64,000 bases of DNA. It comes from CAVXFB01 sp963760935 (GTDB lineage: Bacteria; Planctomycetota; Planctomycetia; Pirellulales; Thermoguttaceae). The position numbers and the translations under genes are program-made. The stretch lies in assembly GCA_963760935.1 (NCBI GenBank), contig CAVXFB010000003.1, positions 496,001-560,000 on the forward strand, given 5' to 3'. Of this stretch, positions 29,178 to 38,841 are shown in pieces. The notes beneath the pieces were generated by a model, which made no database searches, was not told the DNA's origin, and worked only from the letters and a program-made list of their open reading frames with translations. Every line of letters starts with the position of its first letter. Within the stretch, counting starts at the first letter, position 1.

Positions 29178-30005
29178 ATGCCAGAAACAAAGACCGACTC
29201 ACTGCGGATCGGATCCCACTCCTTCGCCAGCCGCCTGATCGTCGGCACGGGCAAATATTCCAGCTACGAGGCCATGCAACAGTCGCTCGACGTCTCGGGC
29301 ACCGAGTGCATCACCGTGGCCGTCCGCCGCGAGCGGCTGATCGACGCCCAAGGCAAAAATCTCCTCGATTTCATTGACACCAAGCGGTATACGATCTTGC
29401 CTAACACGGCAGGCTGCTTCACGGCCGACGATGCCGTGCGGGTAGCGAGGCTCGGTCGGGAAATCCTCTCACAAATGCAGAACCCTGGCGCCGATTGGGT
29501 GAAGCTCGAAGTGCTCGGCGACAAACGGACCCTCTTGCCCGATCCGCTGGCCACGCTCCAAGCCACAGAAAAGCTCGTGGCCGAGGGCTTCCAGGTTCTC
29601 GTCTATACGAGCGACGATCCGGTGATGGCCCGTCGCCTGAAGGAGGCTGGCGCCACCAGCGTGATGCCGGCCGGCAGCCCGATCGGCTCCGGCCAAGGCG
29701 TGCTGAATCCAAACGCCATCCGGATTTGCCTGGAGTATCTGAAAGAGAACGACCCCGAGTATCCCGTCATCGTCGATGCCGGCGTGGGCACGGCCAGCGA
29801 TGTCACCACGGCAATGGAGTTGGGCGTCGACGGCGTGCTGCTAAATACTGGCATCGCCCACGCGAAGAGCCCCCTGCAAATGGCCGAGGCCATGCGTCTA
29901 GCGTGCCAATCCGGCCGACTGGCCCATCTCGCCGGCCGCATCCCCAAGAAACTCTACGCCACTGCCAGCAGTCCAACGGAAGGTGTAATCGCCGCGACGC
30001 GCTAG
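29178..30005 (+). CDS. thiG: thiazole synthase ThiG
   Basis: A 275-residue TIM-barrel enzyme that joins deoxyxylulose phosphate, dehydroglycine and ThiS-thiocarboxylate into the thiamine thiazole. Visible signatures: LIVGTGKYSSYEAM at the N terminus, TILPNTAGCFTADDAVR, the Schiff-base lysine in WVKLEVLGD (about residue 113), PAGSPIGSGQGVLN and VIVDAGVGTASDV, then GVLLNTGIAHAKSP. Length normal for the family. An ACGAGGAAACAC stretch lies before the ATG. Follows thiS on the same strand and converges with the DUF1854 gene. Confidence 0.95.
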   Translation: MPETKTDSLRIGSHSFASRLIVGTGKYSSYEAMQQSLDVSGTECITVAVRRERLIDAQGKNLLDFIDTKRYTILPNTAGCFTADDAVRVARLGREILSQMQNPGADWVKLEVLGDKRTLLPDPLATLQATEKLVAEGFQVLVYTSDDPVMARRLKEAGATSVMPAGSPIGSGQGVLNPNAIRICLEYLKENDPEYPVIVDAGVGTASDVTTAMELGVDGVLLNTGIAHAKSPLQMAEAMRLACQSGRLAHLAGRIPKKLYATASSPTEGVIAATR

Positions 30006-30033
30006 AACTCTATCTCGGCTCAGGTTGACCGCT

Positions 30034-30531
30034 CTACAGGTACCGATCGAGAATGCGCCGGCTCCCGCTGTCGAGCCGTTGGGCGTCGGGAATGAGATAG
30101 CGAATTCCGTGCGTATCGACCAGCAGGAAGCGGTTAGGGCCTAAACGCCGCACGTCGTGATCGCTGTCTTCCATCAGGAAGGTGGTCGGACCGCGATTGG
30201 TGAGGATTTGCCACTGTGCCGGATCGGTATCGGCCGAAACGCCATCGATCCGCACTACCACCGGCACAAATTCGCGACGCTTCAATTCCTCGTCTAGCAA
30301 CTCCAACAACGTCGGCGGCAACGAGCTAGGGTCTTCGACGCAAATTACCTCGTGCCCTTCAGCATCGCAGATCGAGACATATTCGCCAGGCTCCGAAATG
30401 GGAAAGGCCCGCACAATCTCGACACCTTCCACGCGACGACCGTCCGGTAGTACGAGGACGATCTGTCCCCAAACATTGCGACCTAAGGAAAAATCGGCAT
30501 TGCCGTACCTATCACCGCTCGCAGTATCCAT
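30034..30531 (-). CDS. DUF1854 protein of the cyanophycin locus
   Basis: A 165-residue soluble protein: VEGVEIVRAFPISEPGEYVSICDAEGHEVICVED followed by LDEELKRREFVPVVVRID and FLLVDTHGIRYLIPD. This is the DUF1854 family, known to accompany an ABC transporter and CphA in cyanophycin gene clusters. It starts six bases after the ABC-transporter stop, with AAGGA about ten bases upstream, so the two are one unit. Biochemical function unknown; a regulatory subunit for the transporter is a reasonable guess. Confidence 0.86.
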   Translation of the reverse strand: MDTASGDRYGNADFSLGRNVWGQIVLVLPDGRRVEGVEIVRAFPISEPGEYVSICDAEGHEVICVEDPSSLPPTLLELLDEELKRREFVPVVVRIDGVSADTDPAQWQILTNRGPTTFLMEDSDHDVRRLGPNRFLLVDTHGIRYLIPDAQRLDSGSRRILDRYL

Positions 30532-30537
30532 TATCCG

Positions 30538-32907
30538 CTATTCCTTAGCGTCATTCGTCAGTGCCTTTTCATCACTCGTCGTTCCATTCCCTTGGCTCAT
30601 CTCCAGTTGGGCGCGGTACAGCCTGGCATACGTACCCCCGCGCTCGAGCAATTCGCTGTGGGGGCCGACTTCCGTAATCCGGCCGCGCTCGACGACCACC
30701 AGCCGATCCGCCCGCCGTAACGTGCTAAGACGGTGGGCGATCGCAATGGTCGTTCTGCCTTGAACGAGATTTTCCAACGCCAGTTGAATCTCGCGCTCGG
30801 TCTCGGTGTCGACCGACGAGGTGGCCTCGTCGAGGATCAAGATCCGCGGATCGATCAACAGTGCCCGGGCGATGCTAATGCGTTGCCGCTCTCCGCCGGA
30901 GAGAAACTGCCCACGCTCGCCCACCAATGAATCGTAGCCGTCGGGCAATCGGAGGATGAACTCGTGGGCACGAGCGGCCCGGGCCGCTGCTATGATTTCG
31001 GATCGCGCGGCGTCGGGCCGGCCGTAGGCAATGTTCTCGGCAATCGTCCCATAAAACAGGAACGGCTCCTGCAATACGATGCCGATATGCTGCCGGTACT
31101 CTTTCAACGGGAACGAGCGGATGTCGATGTCGTCGACCGCGATCGCCCCTTCTGAAACATCGTAGAACCGGCATACAAGATTGACAATCGTCGTCTTGCC
31201 GGCACCGCTAGGTCCGACCAGGCCAATCATTTCTCCGGGCTGAACGGTCAAGTTCACACCGCTAAGCACCGGCCGGGCGCCATAGTGAAAGCCGACGTCG
31301 CGGAACTCAACTTCGCCGCGCAGCCGGCCGGGATGCACCGGCCGAGCGGGCTCCGCCACGCTAGGCACGCGATCGAGGATAGCAAAGATCCGCTGGGCGC
31401 TGGCGCCGGCCCGTTGCATGGCGGCCACCATGCGGCTCATCGAGTCCATCCGGCCGTAGACGCGGCTGATGTATTGCACGAAGCCAACCAGAACACCGAC
31501 GGTAAGCCCTTCGTGCCCGACCACTTGCCATGAGCCATATCCCCATACCACCAGCAGTCCCATCGCGGTTAGCAGACTTACGATCGGCTCGAAAAAGGTC
31601 CAAACCGTATTCACGCGGTCGTTGGCACGCAGCACTCGATCGTTTGCCGTGCGAAACCGCTCGATCTCCCGGTCTTCTTGTGCAAAGGCCTTGACAACTC
31701 GAATGCCGGGAATGGTGTCGGCCAAAACGCTGGTCATCTCGCTCCATGCCCGCATACCAAGCGCAAACCCACGACGCAAGCGGTTGCGCACCCGATGCAC
31801 CAAGAACGCAATCACCGGCAACGGCAGGAGCGTCACCAACGCCAGCGTTGGGTTGAGCGAAACGAGAAACGTCGCCACAAGCAAGATCGTCAACACATCA
31901 TTGGCAAAATCGAGTGCATTGACGGAAAGGAAGTAGCATATCCGGTCGGTATCGGTACTTACTCGTGCGATTAAGTCGCCGGTTCGTTTGCCGCCGAAGA
32001 ACTCCAGTGATAGCCGTTGCATGTGGCTATAGGTCTGGTTGCGCATGTCGACGGCAATTCGCTCGCTAACGCGTGCCAGCACAAAGGTCCGAGCCCACGT
32101 CAGCAGCCAGCTCAGTACTGACGCGGCCGCAAATCCCAGCAGATACCACCACGCTTGGTTGAACGCGACGGTTTCGTTGCGCTCGGCCGGCTTCAAGACA
32201 TTGTCGATCAGCGGTATGGTGAGGTAGGTAGGCACCAGACTGGCGGCACTGCTAGCCACCATCAACGCGAATCCCAGCAGGATCATCCACTTCCGCGATT
32301 TGGCAAAACCGACCAATCGATAGAGCGCCCCCAAAGCCGGCTTCTCTTTTGCCGAGCCGCAATCCGGGCAGGTCTTCTGGTCGGCCGCCAATATGGCGCC
32401 GCATCCCGGACATGTTCTCGTGGGACGCTCGGAGAGTTCCTCCCCGCCCGCCTCACCTTCACGGAGCCATGTGAACCGCTCCGCCAGCCGGTGCGCGTCC
32501 GGAGCACGTGCGATCGTATAGCGCCATTGGCACAGCAAGCGGTCGGCGCCTAGCACCTCCAAACACCCAACGCCCGCTTGCTCTTTCGTTCGCAAACTAC
32601 GAATCGCGTCTAGCGACCACGAGCGCACTGGTATCGTGGCCACATCACGTGGCATGGTCTGGGCGGCGCGCTCAGTCGGCCCCACGTCTATCAGCCGACG
32701 ATCCGTTAGCAGCACGAGTCCGTCGGCATAATGCAGCCGGCTATCCAAATCAACTTCGAGCCACGCCAACGGCGTTTCACCCGCCTCGAGTTGGGCGTCT
32801 ACGAGGCCGCGTACGTTTGCCGGGAGTTGCTGCCAAGTGGTATGCGTTGCGTTCAATACAAGCCTCGGCGCGGTAGCATGGTCGGAGTCGGTTTGCAGGT
32901 GTGCCAC
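30538..32907 (-). CDS. ABC exporter, cyanophycin-metabolism-associated
   Basis: A 789-residue fused ABC half-transporter. A soluble N-terminal domain of about 160 residues leads to a zinc ribbon CPGCGAILAADQKTCPDCG, six membrane helices of the exporter type (about 215-510) and an ATPase domain with Walker A GPSGAGKTT, signature LSGGERQRISIARALL and Walker B ILILDEATSSVD. The start is a GTG at 32907 (VAHLQTDSDH); the ribosome-binding site is weak. It is divergent from cphA, separated by an 855-base gap, and followed by the DUF1854 gene. By locus it belongs to cyanophycin metabolism; substrate and direction of transport are unknown. Confidence 0.9.
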   Translation of the reverse strand: MAHLQTDSDHATAPRLVLNATHTTWQQLPANVRGLVDAQLEAGETPLAWLEVDLDSRLHYADGLVLLTDRRLIDVGPTERAAQTMPRDVATIPVRSWSLDAIRSLRTKEQAGVGCLEVLGADRLLCQWRYTIARAPDAHRLAERFTWLREGEAGGEELSERPTRTCPGCGAILAADQKTCPDCGSAKEKPALGALYRLVGFAKSRKWMILLGFALMVASSAASLVPTYLTIPLIDNVLKPAERNETVAFNQAWWYLLGFAAASVLSWLLTWARTFVLARVSERIAVDMRNQTYSHMQRLSLEFFGGKRTGDLIARVSTDTDRICYFLSVNALDFANDVLTILLVATFLVSLNPTLALVTLLPLPVIAFLVHRVRNRLRRGFALGMRAWSEMTSVLADTIPGIRVVKAFAQEDREIERFRTANDRVLRANDRVNTVWTFFEPIVSLLTAMGLLVVWGYGSWQVVGHEGLTVGVLVGFVQYISRVYGRMDSMSRMVAAMQRAGASAQRIFAILDRVPSVAEPARPVHPGRLRGEVEFRDVGFHYGARPVLSGVNLTVQPGEMIGLVGPSGAGKTTIVNLVCRFYDVSEGAIAVDDIDIRSFPLKEYRQHIGIVLQEPFLFYGTIAENIAYGRPDAARSEIIAAARAARAHEFILRLPDGYDSLVGERGQFLSGGERQRISIARALLIDPRILILDEATSSVDTETEREIQLALENLVQGRTTIAIAHRLSTLRRADRLVVVERGRITEVGPHSELLERGGTYARLYRAQLEMSQGNGTTSDEKALTNDAKE

Positions 32908-33762
32908 TCTCTCGGAGGAGAGCGCCGAACGGGCGGGAAATCAAATTTTCCGTCGAACTACACTTCAGAGGGGGTTAGACTGTAACGCCCATTCCAATTT
33001 CACCCCATGCAACGCTTGCCATTCTGAAAACCAATCATAAACTATCCTTGACCAAAGGACATCATCAAAGTGCCACCTGCGAATTCGTGTGTGCTACGCC
33101 GCAGGCCGCAAGATAGCTTTGCCCGAAAGAGCAGATTTCCTTGTAGCCGCGTCAATCTTCTCATCTCCCGAGAAAGGCAGCGGGTCCGGGGGCAAGCGAG
33201 CAAGTACCTCTAATGGTGGGTGTCAATGTGGCGAATTTCCACATAATCATCTATTCCGTCATTCGTTCGCGTTACCTCGCTTATCTTTCGAGGTTTAAGA
33301 TTTTGTCATCGAAGCTGTTGCTTTTTCGCGTATATGAGGTTCAAATGGGGCTTTGGTGTTGCCGACTGCGGTATATATGCCGTTTAGGCAATAGCTTCTA
33401 CCGGAACGTTCTTGGCCCATGGCTGCCGTCTGCTTGTCAATTCGCTGTTGCGAAGCGCGGCATGTTGCGCATCGCTCCGACTATATGGCGAAGCGGGTAA
33501 AACGGGCGGGCTATGCGGGGCGACGCCCCGAATGCCCCTTTCACAGCTCTTCACGGAATGGCTCAATCTGCACGAAGCACTAGCACAATGATCATCTTGG
33601 GTTGAGCGGAGGACGCACGCTCAGTAACGAAGTTCGCGTTGTTATCGGGTAGGTGAAACTTGCCGATACAACCATTTGACTGTTTGCAGCGTAGATCATC
33701 TAAGGATTGCTCGATCCGTTCTGCTACAGCGCAATGGGAAAGTCATTCAGCGAGAAACGGCT
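32908..33762. other. long divergent intergenic region before cphA
   Basis: 855 bases without a convincing gene; short frames on both strands have poor composition. The stretch 33210-33400 is clearly AT-richer than the neighbouring genes and includes TTGCTTTTTCGCG and GCGGTATATATGCC, so promoters and operators for cphA and the exporter are probably here. No defined operator was recognised. Confidence 0.4.
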
Positions 33763-36498
33763 ATGGAATTCCGAAAAGTGCTGGCACTTCGGGGGCCCAA
33801 CCTATGGGCCAACTTCCCTGTGCTGGAGGCGTGGGTCGACTTGGGCGCGTTGGACAAGCCCTCAACTGAATTGCCGGGCTTCAGCGAACGCTTGATGAGC
33901 TGGATGCCCAGCATGATCGAGCATCGTTGCAGCATTGGAGAGCGTGGCGGCTTTTTTCAGCGCCTTCGCACCGGCACATATCTCGGCCATATTCTCGAGC
34001 ACGTCACGCTCGAACTGCAGAGCTTGGCCGGCAATGAGGTCGGTTTTGGCAAGGCCCGTGAGACTTCTGAAGCGGGGGTCTACAAGGTCATCATCGAGTA
34101 TCTGGAAGAGACCGTTGCCCGGGAGTGTTTGGCCGTGGCGCACGAATTGTGCATGTCCGCGGTCTACGATCGACCATTCGATGTGAGCCAGCACATCAGC
34201 CGTCTTCGCGTCTTGGTCCAGGAAGTTTGCCTCGGCCCTAGCACCCGCGCAATCATCCAGGCGGCGCAGACTCGCAATATCCCCTACCGGCGATTGAATG
34301 CCGATAGTTTGGTGATCTTCGGTCATGGCCGAAAACAGCGACGGATTCAGGCCGCGGAAACCGATCGCACCAGCGCCATTGCCGAGGCCATCGCCCAGGA
34401 CAAAGAAATGACTCGCATGCTGTTGGGGGCGGTCGGTGTGCCGACTCCGTACGGCCGGCCAGTGAAGGACGCCGACGACGCCTGGGCCACGGCCCAGGAT
34501 ATTGGCGTCCCAGTGGTCGTCAAGCCGCAGGATGGCAATCAAGGTCGAGGTGTCGCTACGAACCTTATGACCCGCGAACAAATCGTCGAGGCGTTTGAAG
34601 CAGCGCACAAGGAGAGTGACTCGGTTCTGGTCGAGAAGTTTGCCCCGGGGCACGACTATCGCCTGCTGGTCGTCGGCGATCGAGTCGTGGCGGCCGCTCG
34701 GCGCGAACCCGCCCAAGTCCTTGGAGATGGCGCCCATAGCGTGTCGGAACTGATCGATCTAGCGAACGCCGACCCGCGCCGCGGTGAACATCATGCCACG
34801 GTGCTGAGCAAGATCAAGCTCGATGCGATCGCGTTGGCCGTGCTATCCGATCAAGGCTTCACGCCCGAGTCGGTTCCATCGGCCGGTGCCATCGTGCTGA
34901 TCCGTCGCAATGCAAATCTCAGCACCGGCGGCACGGCCATCGACGTGACCGAGCGCGTGCATCCGGCCGTGGCGGCCTGCGCCGTCGACGCTGCCAAAAT
35001 CGTCGGCCTGGACGTTGCCGGCGTCGACGTAGTCGCCCAGGACATCTCGCGGCCGCTTGGCGAACAGGCTGGAGTAATTGTCGAGGTCAACGCGGCGCCA
35101 GGCCTGCGCATGCATCTCAATCCGTCGGTCGGCATCTCGCGGCCCGTCGGAGAAGCAATTGTTGATGTTCTGTTTCCGAAGAATGAAACGGGCCGGATTC
35201 CAATCGTCGCCGTGACCGGCGTCAACGGCAAGACGACCACCACGCGATTTATTTCTCATATCTTGCGTGGAACCGGTAATTGCGTGGGCATGACTTGCAC
35301 GGACGGCATTTTCATCAACGACCGGCGAGTCGACAGCGACGATTGCAGCGGCCCACAAAGCGCCCGGAGCGTCTTGATCAATCCCAGCGTTGACATGGCC
35401 GTCTTCGAAACGGCTCGCGGTGGCATTCTGCGCGAGGGGCTCGGCTTCGACTTCTGCGACGTGGCCGTTGTGACCAATATCGGTGATGGCGACCACCTTG
35501 GGCTTTCCGACATCAACACGGTCGAGGACTTGGCCAAGGTCAAACGCTGCATTGTCGAGGCGGTGTCTCCGTCCGGCTATGCCGTTCTTAACGCAAACGA
35601 TCCGTTGGTGGTCGAGATGGCGTCCCGGTGCCCCGGCGACGTCGTGTTCTTCGCCATCGATGACAACCATCCAGTTATCACTCGCCACCGCGCCGTCGGA
35701 GGCCGGGCGGCGTTCGTCCGCAATCGGCAGGTGATTCTGGCCGACGGCGATCGCGAGGAAATTATCCTCTCGCTCGACCGGCTGCCGCTTACCCGCAACG
35801 GCCAGATCATGTTCCAGGTGGAGAACTCGCTGGCGTCGATCGCCGCCGCCTGGTGCCTCGGCATCTCGCTCGATGTGATCCGCGCGCGGGCTGAATCAAT
35901 CGCCGCCGACATCGACAAGGTGCCTGGCCGCTTCAACGTCTTGGAAATCGACGGGGCTACGGTCGTGGTCGATTACGGCCACAACGTCCACTCGCTCCGA
36001 GCCGTGATTGAAGCTCTGAACGCCTTTCCGCACCAGCGGCGGACCTGTGTCTACTCGACGGCCGGCGATCGCCGCGACTGCGATATGATCGAGCAAGGCC
36101 AGCTCTTAGGCGGAGCTTTCGACCGTGTAATTCTCTATGCGGACAACTATCTCCGCGGCCGCACCGAGGGCGAAATCATCGGCCTGTTCCGCAAGGGACT
36201 GGAATCGGCCACACGGACGACGGAAATCATCGAAGTCACGGGAGCCACCAACGCCGCGGAAACGGCTCTTGCATCGTCCCAGCCCGGCGAGCTAGTGCTT
36301 CTTCAGGCCGACGCCATCGACCAGACCGTGCAGTGGCTCCGCGAGTACTTGGCCGCCCGAAACTCGGCCGACGTCATCGAGCAGGTCCTTGGTCAGCCGG
36401 GCAAAGAGCCGCTTGTCGTGGGAAATAAGGTCGCATCGACGCCTGCCGAAATCCAATCCGGCATGTTGGCCAACGCCGAGACCGTTGCCAAAGTGTAG
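33763..36498 (+). CDS. cphA: cyanophycin synthetase CphA
   Basis: A 911-residue enzyme starting at the ATG at 33763 (MEFRKVLALRGPNLWANFPVLEAW). The layout is that of CphA1: an N-terminal domain with LGHILEHVTLELQSLAG, an ATP-grasp domain (VVVKPQDGNQGRGVATNL at about 249-265; NVNAAPGLRMHLNPSVG-like EVNAAPGLRMH at about 440), and a Mur-ligase-like domain with VTGVNGKTTTTRFISHIL at 484-501. It polymerises Asp and Arg into multi-L-arginyl-poly-L-aspartate as an insoluble nitrogen store, using ATP in both active sites. No cyanophycinase is in the window. Divergent from the exporter/DUF1854 pair. Confidence 0.95.
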   Translation: MEFRKVLALRGPNLWANFPVLEAWVDLGALDKPSTELPGFSERLMSWMPSMIEHRCSIGERGGFFQRLRTGTYLGHILEHVTLELQSLAGNEVGFGKARETSEAGVYKVIIEYLEETVARECLAVAHELCMSAVYDRPFDVSQHISRLRVLVQEVCLGPSTRAIIQAAQTRNIPYRRLNADSLVIFGHGRKQRRIQAAETDRTSAIAEAIAQDKEMTRMLLGAVGVPTPYGRPVKDADDAWATAQDIGVPVVVKPQDGNQGRGVATNLMTREQIVEAFEAAHKESDSVLVEKFAPGHDYRLLVVGDRVVAAARREPAQVLGDGAHSVSELIDLANADPRRGEHHATVLSKIKLDAIALAVLSDQGFTPESVPSAGAIVLIRRNANLSTGGTAIDVTERVHPAVAACAVDAAKIVGLDVAGVDVVAQDISRPLGEQAGVIVEVNAAPGLRMHLNPSVGISRPVGEAIVDVLFPKNETGRIPIVAVTGVNGKTTTTRFISHILRGTGNCVGMTCTDGIFINDRRVDSDDCSGPQSARSVLINPSVDMAVFETARGGILREGLGFDFCDVAVVTNIGDGDHLGLSDINTVEDLAKVKRCIVEAVSPSGYAVLNANDPLVVEMASRCPGDVVFFAIDDNHPVITRHRAVGGRAAFVRNRQVILADGDREEIILSLDRLPLTRNGQIMFQVENSLASIAAAWCLGISLDVIRARAESIAADIDKVPGRFNVLEIDGATVVVDYGHNVHSLRAVIEALNAFPHQRRTCVYSTAGDRRDCDMIEQGQLLGGAFDRVILYADNYLRGRTEGEIIGLFRKGLESATRTTEIIEVTGATNAAETALASSQPGELVLLQADAIDQTVQWLREYLAARNSADVIEQVLGQPGKEPLVVGNKVASTPAEIQSGMLANAETVAKV

Positions 36499-36828
36499 CG
36501 GTAATCGCTCCACCGTAAGTCCGAGCAGCCATTGCAACCACGCGGCAATTCCGTGCGCCGTATCGATCTCGCCCGCTGCGGTGGGGGGAACGCGCCTTGG
36601 CAAACTCTGCCGTTAGCGGATAGGCATTTCAACCGGCCAATGGCTTTGGGATCTCTAGTCCGCCTTCAGCGCCGCTAACTCGTCGCCGTGCCCCTCTTGA
36701 GTTCATTTCTTTTTCGGCTAGACTGGGTACGCCGATCTCGGGTATCTGGTTTGCCACAACGCAGTACAAGGGGTCGGTTAGCCACTTTTCTGTATTCGTT
36801 CAGCGCACTCACACAGGAGACTCGGGCC
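36499..36828. other. intergenic region after cphA
   Basis: 330 bases between cphA and the BamE/MORN-like gene. No gene seen. Near its end lies a sigma70-like candidate promoter (annotated separately). No clear terminator hairpin follows cphA. Confidence 0.4.
36697..36724 (+). promoter_or_regulatory. candidate sigma70-type promoter
   Basis: TTGAGT (36697-36702), a 16-base spacer, then TAGACT (36719-36724), about 105 bases before the start of the exported protein gene at 36829. Two near-consensus hexamers with acceptable spacing in an AT-richer patch; not proven. Confidence 0.3.
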
Positions 36829-38271
36829 ATGAGTACGCAGAAGATTGTCGTCTTCCTTTTCTTGTTCGGTGGTGCCGGCGTCGCATACCAACTCGTCAAC
36901 CCGACGGAGCCTGTCCGACCGCCAAATCAGCGGGTCAACGAACGCAATTTCGAGCGACTCCGCGCCGGCATGTCATCGGATCAGGTGGAAAATATCCTAG
37001 GGCAGGCCGACTCCACTGGGATCGGAACGTTACTACAGGTTCAACAACCCGATTCTCCAAACCTGCAATGCACGATTGAGCCAGCCGCTGCCGGTGACCG
37101 TGGCGACGTCATAAGGATATACCAAGGCCAGAATGATGAGAGCATCCGAACACTATTCTCAGCTAAAGGCGAAAAACTGACCGCCGCAGAGTATCGCGTC
37201 AGCAACTACCCAGTGATCTATTGTGGCCCGCGCACGTCCAAACACAGCAGGAGCTACACCGCCGTAACTACCGGCAGACTTGATGGTCCCGAAGAGACTC
37301 GCAAACGGCAAGCGAACGTTACCCGCTATCAGCGCAGAAAGGCGCTGGCGAAACGCGACGGTGGTTCGTTCTTCAGCAGTTCGTCGGAGACTTTGCCAGA
37401 TTCCTCGACCCCGGACAACGCGCCTTTGGAGCCTCGTATCAGACCGGCTCAAACGATCGACAAGGCGCCTGTGACTGCCGCCGATCTTGCAAACCAGCAC
37501 CGGCCGGAAGAGCGTGTTCGTCTACCCCCAGCCAAGCCACTTGTGACAACGACCGTCCTAAAGCGTTCCGGACCTTTCCGCATTGAGTTGCCCTCGAAAA
37601 AAGTGCTCTCCGACTCGGCACCGTCGTTCTCGCCGCCTGCCCAGTGGCAGCAGAAGTTCTTTCCGCCAAAGGCTGACGTCTACGTCGCCAAGCAAGGCAG
37701 CCAGGGAGTGCAAGGGGTCTTTGCATATAGCAAGTCAAAGCTGCATGGCGCATCTGTGACGCTTTACGACAATGGCCGCTTGGAGACGATTGCTTTCTAT
37801 CGCGATGGAAAGCTACATGGCCCAGCACGAAGTTGGACAGACCAAAGACAGCGGATACTATATGCGGAGTACAAGAATGGCAGCAAACACGGCCTAATCT
37901 GCCTGTACCGCGGGGAGAAACCATGGCTGGTGCAGGAGTGGAACAACGCCAAGCTCAAGCACGAATATCTCGTGAACTACGAGTCCGACATGCCCGCTAT
38001 CCTCTCGACTTCCGACATCAATGGCACGAGCGATGACCTGAAACAAGCACAGCGGCAACTTAACGAACTTGAAGAAAAGATGCGGGCTGGGCACGCCCGA
38101 ATCCGAATCGAACTGACGGACTGGATCCGCAAACAAGATCAGAACATCAAGCAGCGAAGGGTGACGGAAGCCGCCGCTGGGCGGCGCCCATCCCTTGACG
38201 CCGCCGACCGTATACAATCGGTCGAATCGGAAACCCTCTGGCGGGCGGCACTCGGCAAGGCCACCAATTGA
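36829..38271 (+). CDS. exported BamE-like and MORN-like hypothetical protein
   Basis: A 480-residue protein starting at the ATG at 36829 (MSTQKIVVFLFLFGGAGVAY), with AGGAGA about nine bases upstream and a signal/anchor at residues 5-22. Residues about 33-50 (NFERLRAGMSSDQVENILGQAD) match the start of SmpA/BamE-type folds. A long Pro/Lys/Arg-rich linker (about 150-270) leads to three MORN/YwqK-like repeats (SKSKLHGASVTLYDNGRLE, RDGKLHGPARSWTDQRQR, KNGSKHGLICLYRGEK; about 300-365). A coiled-coil tail follows. It probably sits at the cell envelope; function unknown. Confidence 0.75.
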   Translation: MSTQKIVVFLFLFGGAGVAYQLVNPTEPVRPPNQRVNERNFERLRAGMSSDQVENILGQADSTGIGTLLQVQQPDSPNLQCTIEPAAAGDRGDVIRIYQGQNDESIRTLFSAKGEKLTAAEYRVSNYPVIYCGPRTSKHSRSYTAVTTGRLDGPEETRKRQANVTRYQRRKALAKRDGGSFFSSSSETLPDSSTPDNAPLEPRIRPAQTIDKAPVTAADLANQHRPEERVRLPPAKPLVTTTVLKRSGPFRIELPSKKVLSDSAPSFSPPAQWQQKFFPPKADVYVAKQGSQGVQGVFAYSKSKLHGASVTLYDNGRLETIAFYRDGKLHGPARSWTDQRQRILYAEYKNGSKHGLICLYRGEKPWLVQEWNNAKLKHEYLVNYESDMPAILSTSDINGTSDDLKQAQRQLNELEEKMRAGHARIRIELTDWIRKQDQNIKQRRVTEAAAGRRPSLDAADRIQSVESETLWRAALGKATN

Positions 38272-38354
38272 AGACAATTTCCGCCGGAACGCGACCGCCG
38301 CCAATACGCACGAAGTTAAGGACTTGGTAACCATCTAACCATTTGAAAAGGCCG

Positions 38355-38440
38355 GATATTATCCGCAGATGTCACAGATTCTCGCAGACAGGAGCACGCA
38401 TCGCGCGAATCTGCGTTTATCTGCGTAATCTGCGGATATC
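38355..38440. repeat. imperfect palindrome of the CCGCAGATTACGCAGAT family
   Basis: The left arm GATATTATCCGCAGATGTCAC and right arm CTGCGTAATCTGCGGATATC are nearly reverse complements, and inside are further CGCAGA/TCTGCG units. This belongs to a short dispersed repeat seen in many bacteria with large genomes. It can fold into a long hairpin and could act as transcript end for the gene finishing at 38271. The rest of 38272-38841 shows no gene. Confidence 0.6.
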
Positions 38441-38632
38441 CTCCTTCCTCTAATTCTCAATTGGAGCCGCTTAGGTTCGTGCGCATGGGGCCGAGCCCAG
38501 CGAGCCCCACCATTAATTCCCGACAAAGCGCTGGGGTTCGCTGCGCTCGAACCACTCTGCAGCGTCATCCACCTTCAATAGCTGATTCGCCCTGGCCCTT
38601 CCGCCCAGCATTGATCACCACGCCAGGGCACA

Positions 38633-38680
38633 CATTCCTGTCTGCCTCAGAAATCTTGGCTACGACAACAGACAGGAATG
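38633..38680. repeat. 12-base inverted repeat CATTCCTGTCTG ... CAGACAGGAATG
   Basis: Perfect 12-base arms (38633-38644 and 38669-38680) around a 24-base loop, in the non-coding DNA between the BamE/MORN-like gene and the FAD oxidoreductase. AGACAGGAATG-type palindromes look like dispersed intergenic elements; no T-run follows. Confidence 0.5.
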
Positions 38681-38841
38681 CCGGGCCCACCGAACGTACG
38701 GTTCGTTCGGCAATGCATCTGTAACCCCAAGCTAATCAAACTCTCTCATGCCGCTTATCAAGCCCTCATGGCTACCATCGACAATTAAGATCTGCCGCTG
38801 CTTGTCGAATGTGGCGATCAATAGGGTACCGACGGTATACC

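Noticed and set aside
38521..38570. GGTTCG...CGAACC looking like a tRNA T-arm
   Set aside because: No acceptor, D- or anticodon-arm fits around it; it is a simple GC-rich inverted repeat.
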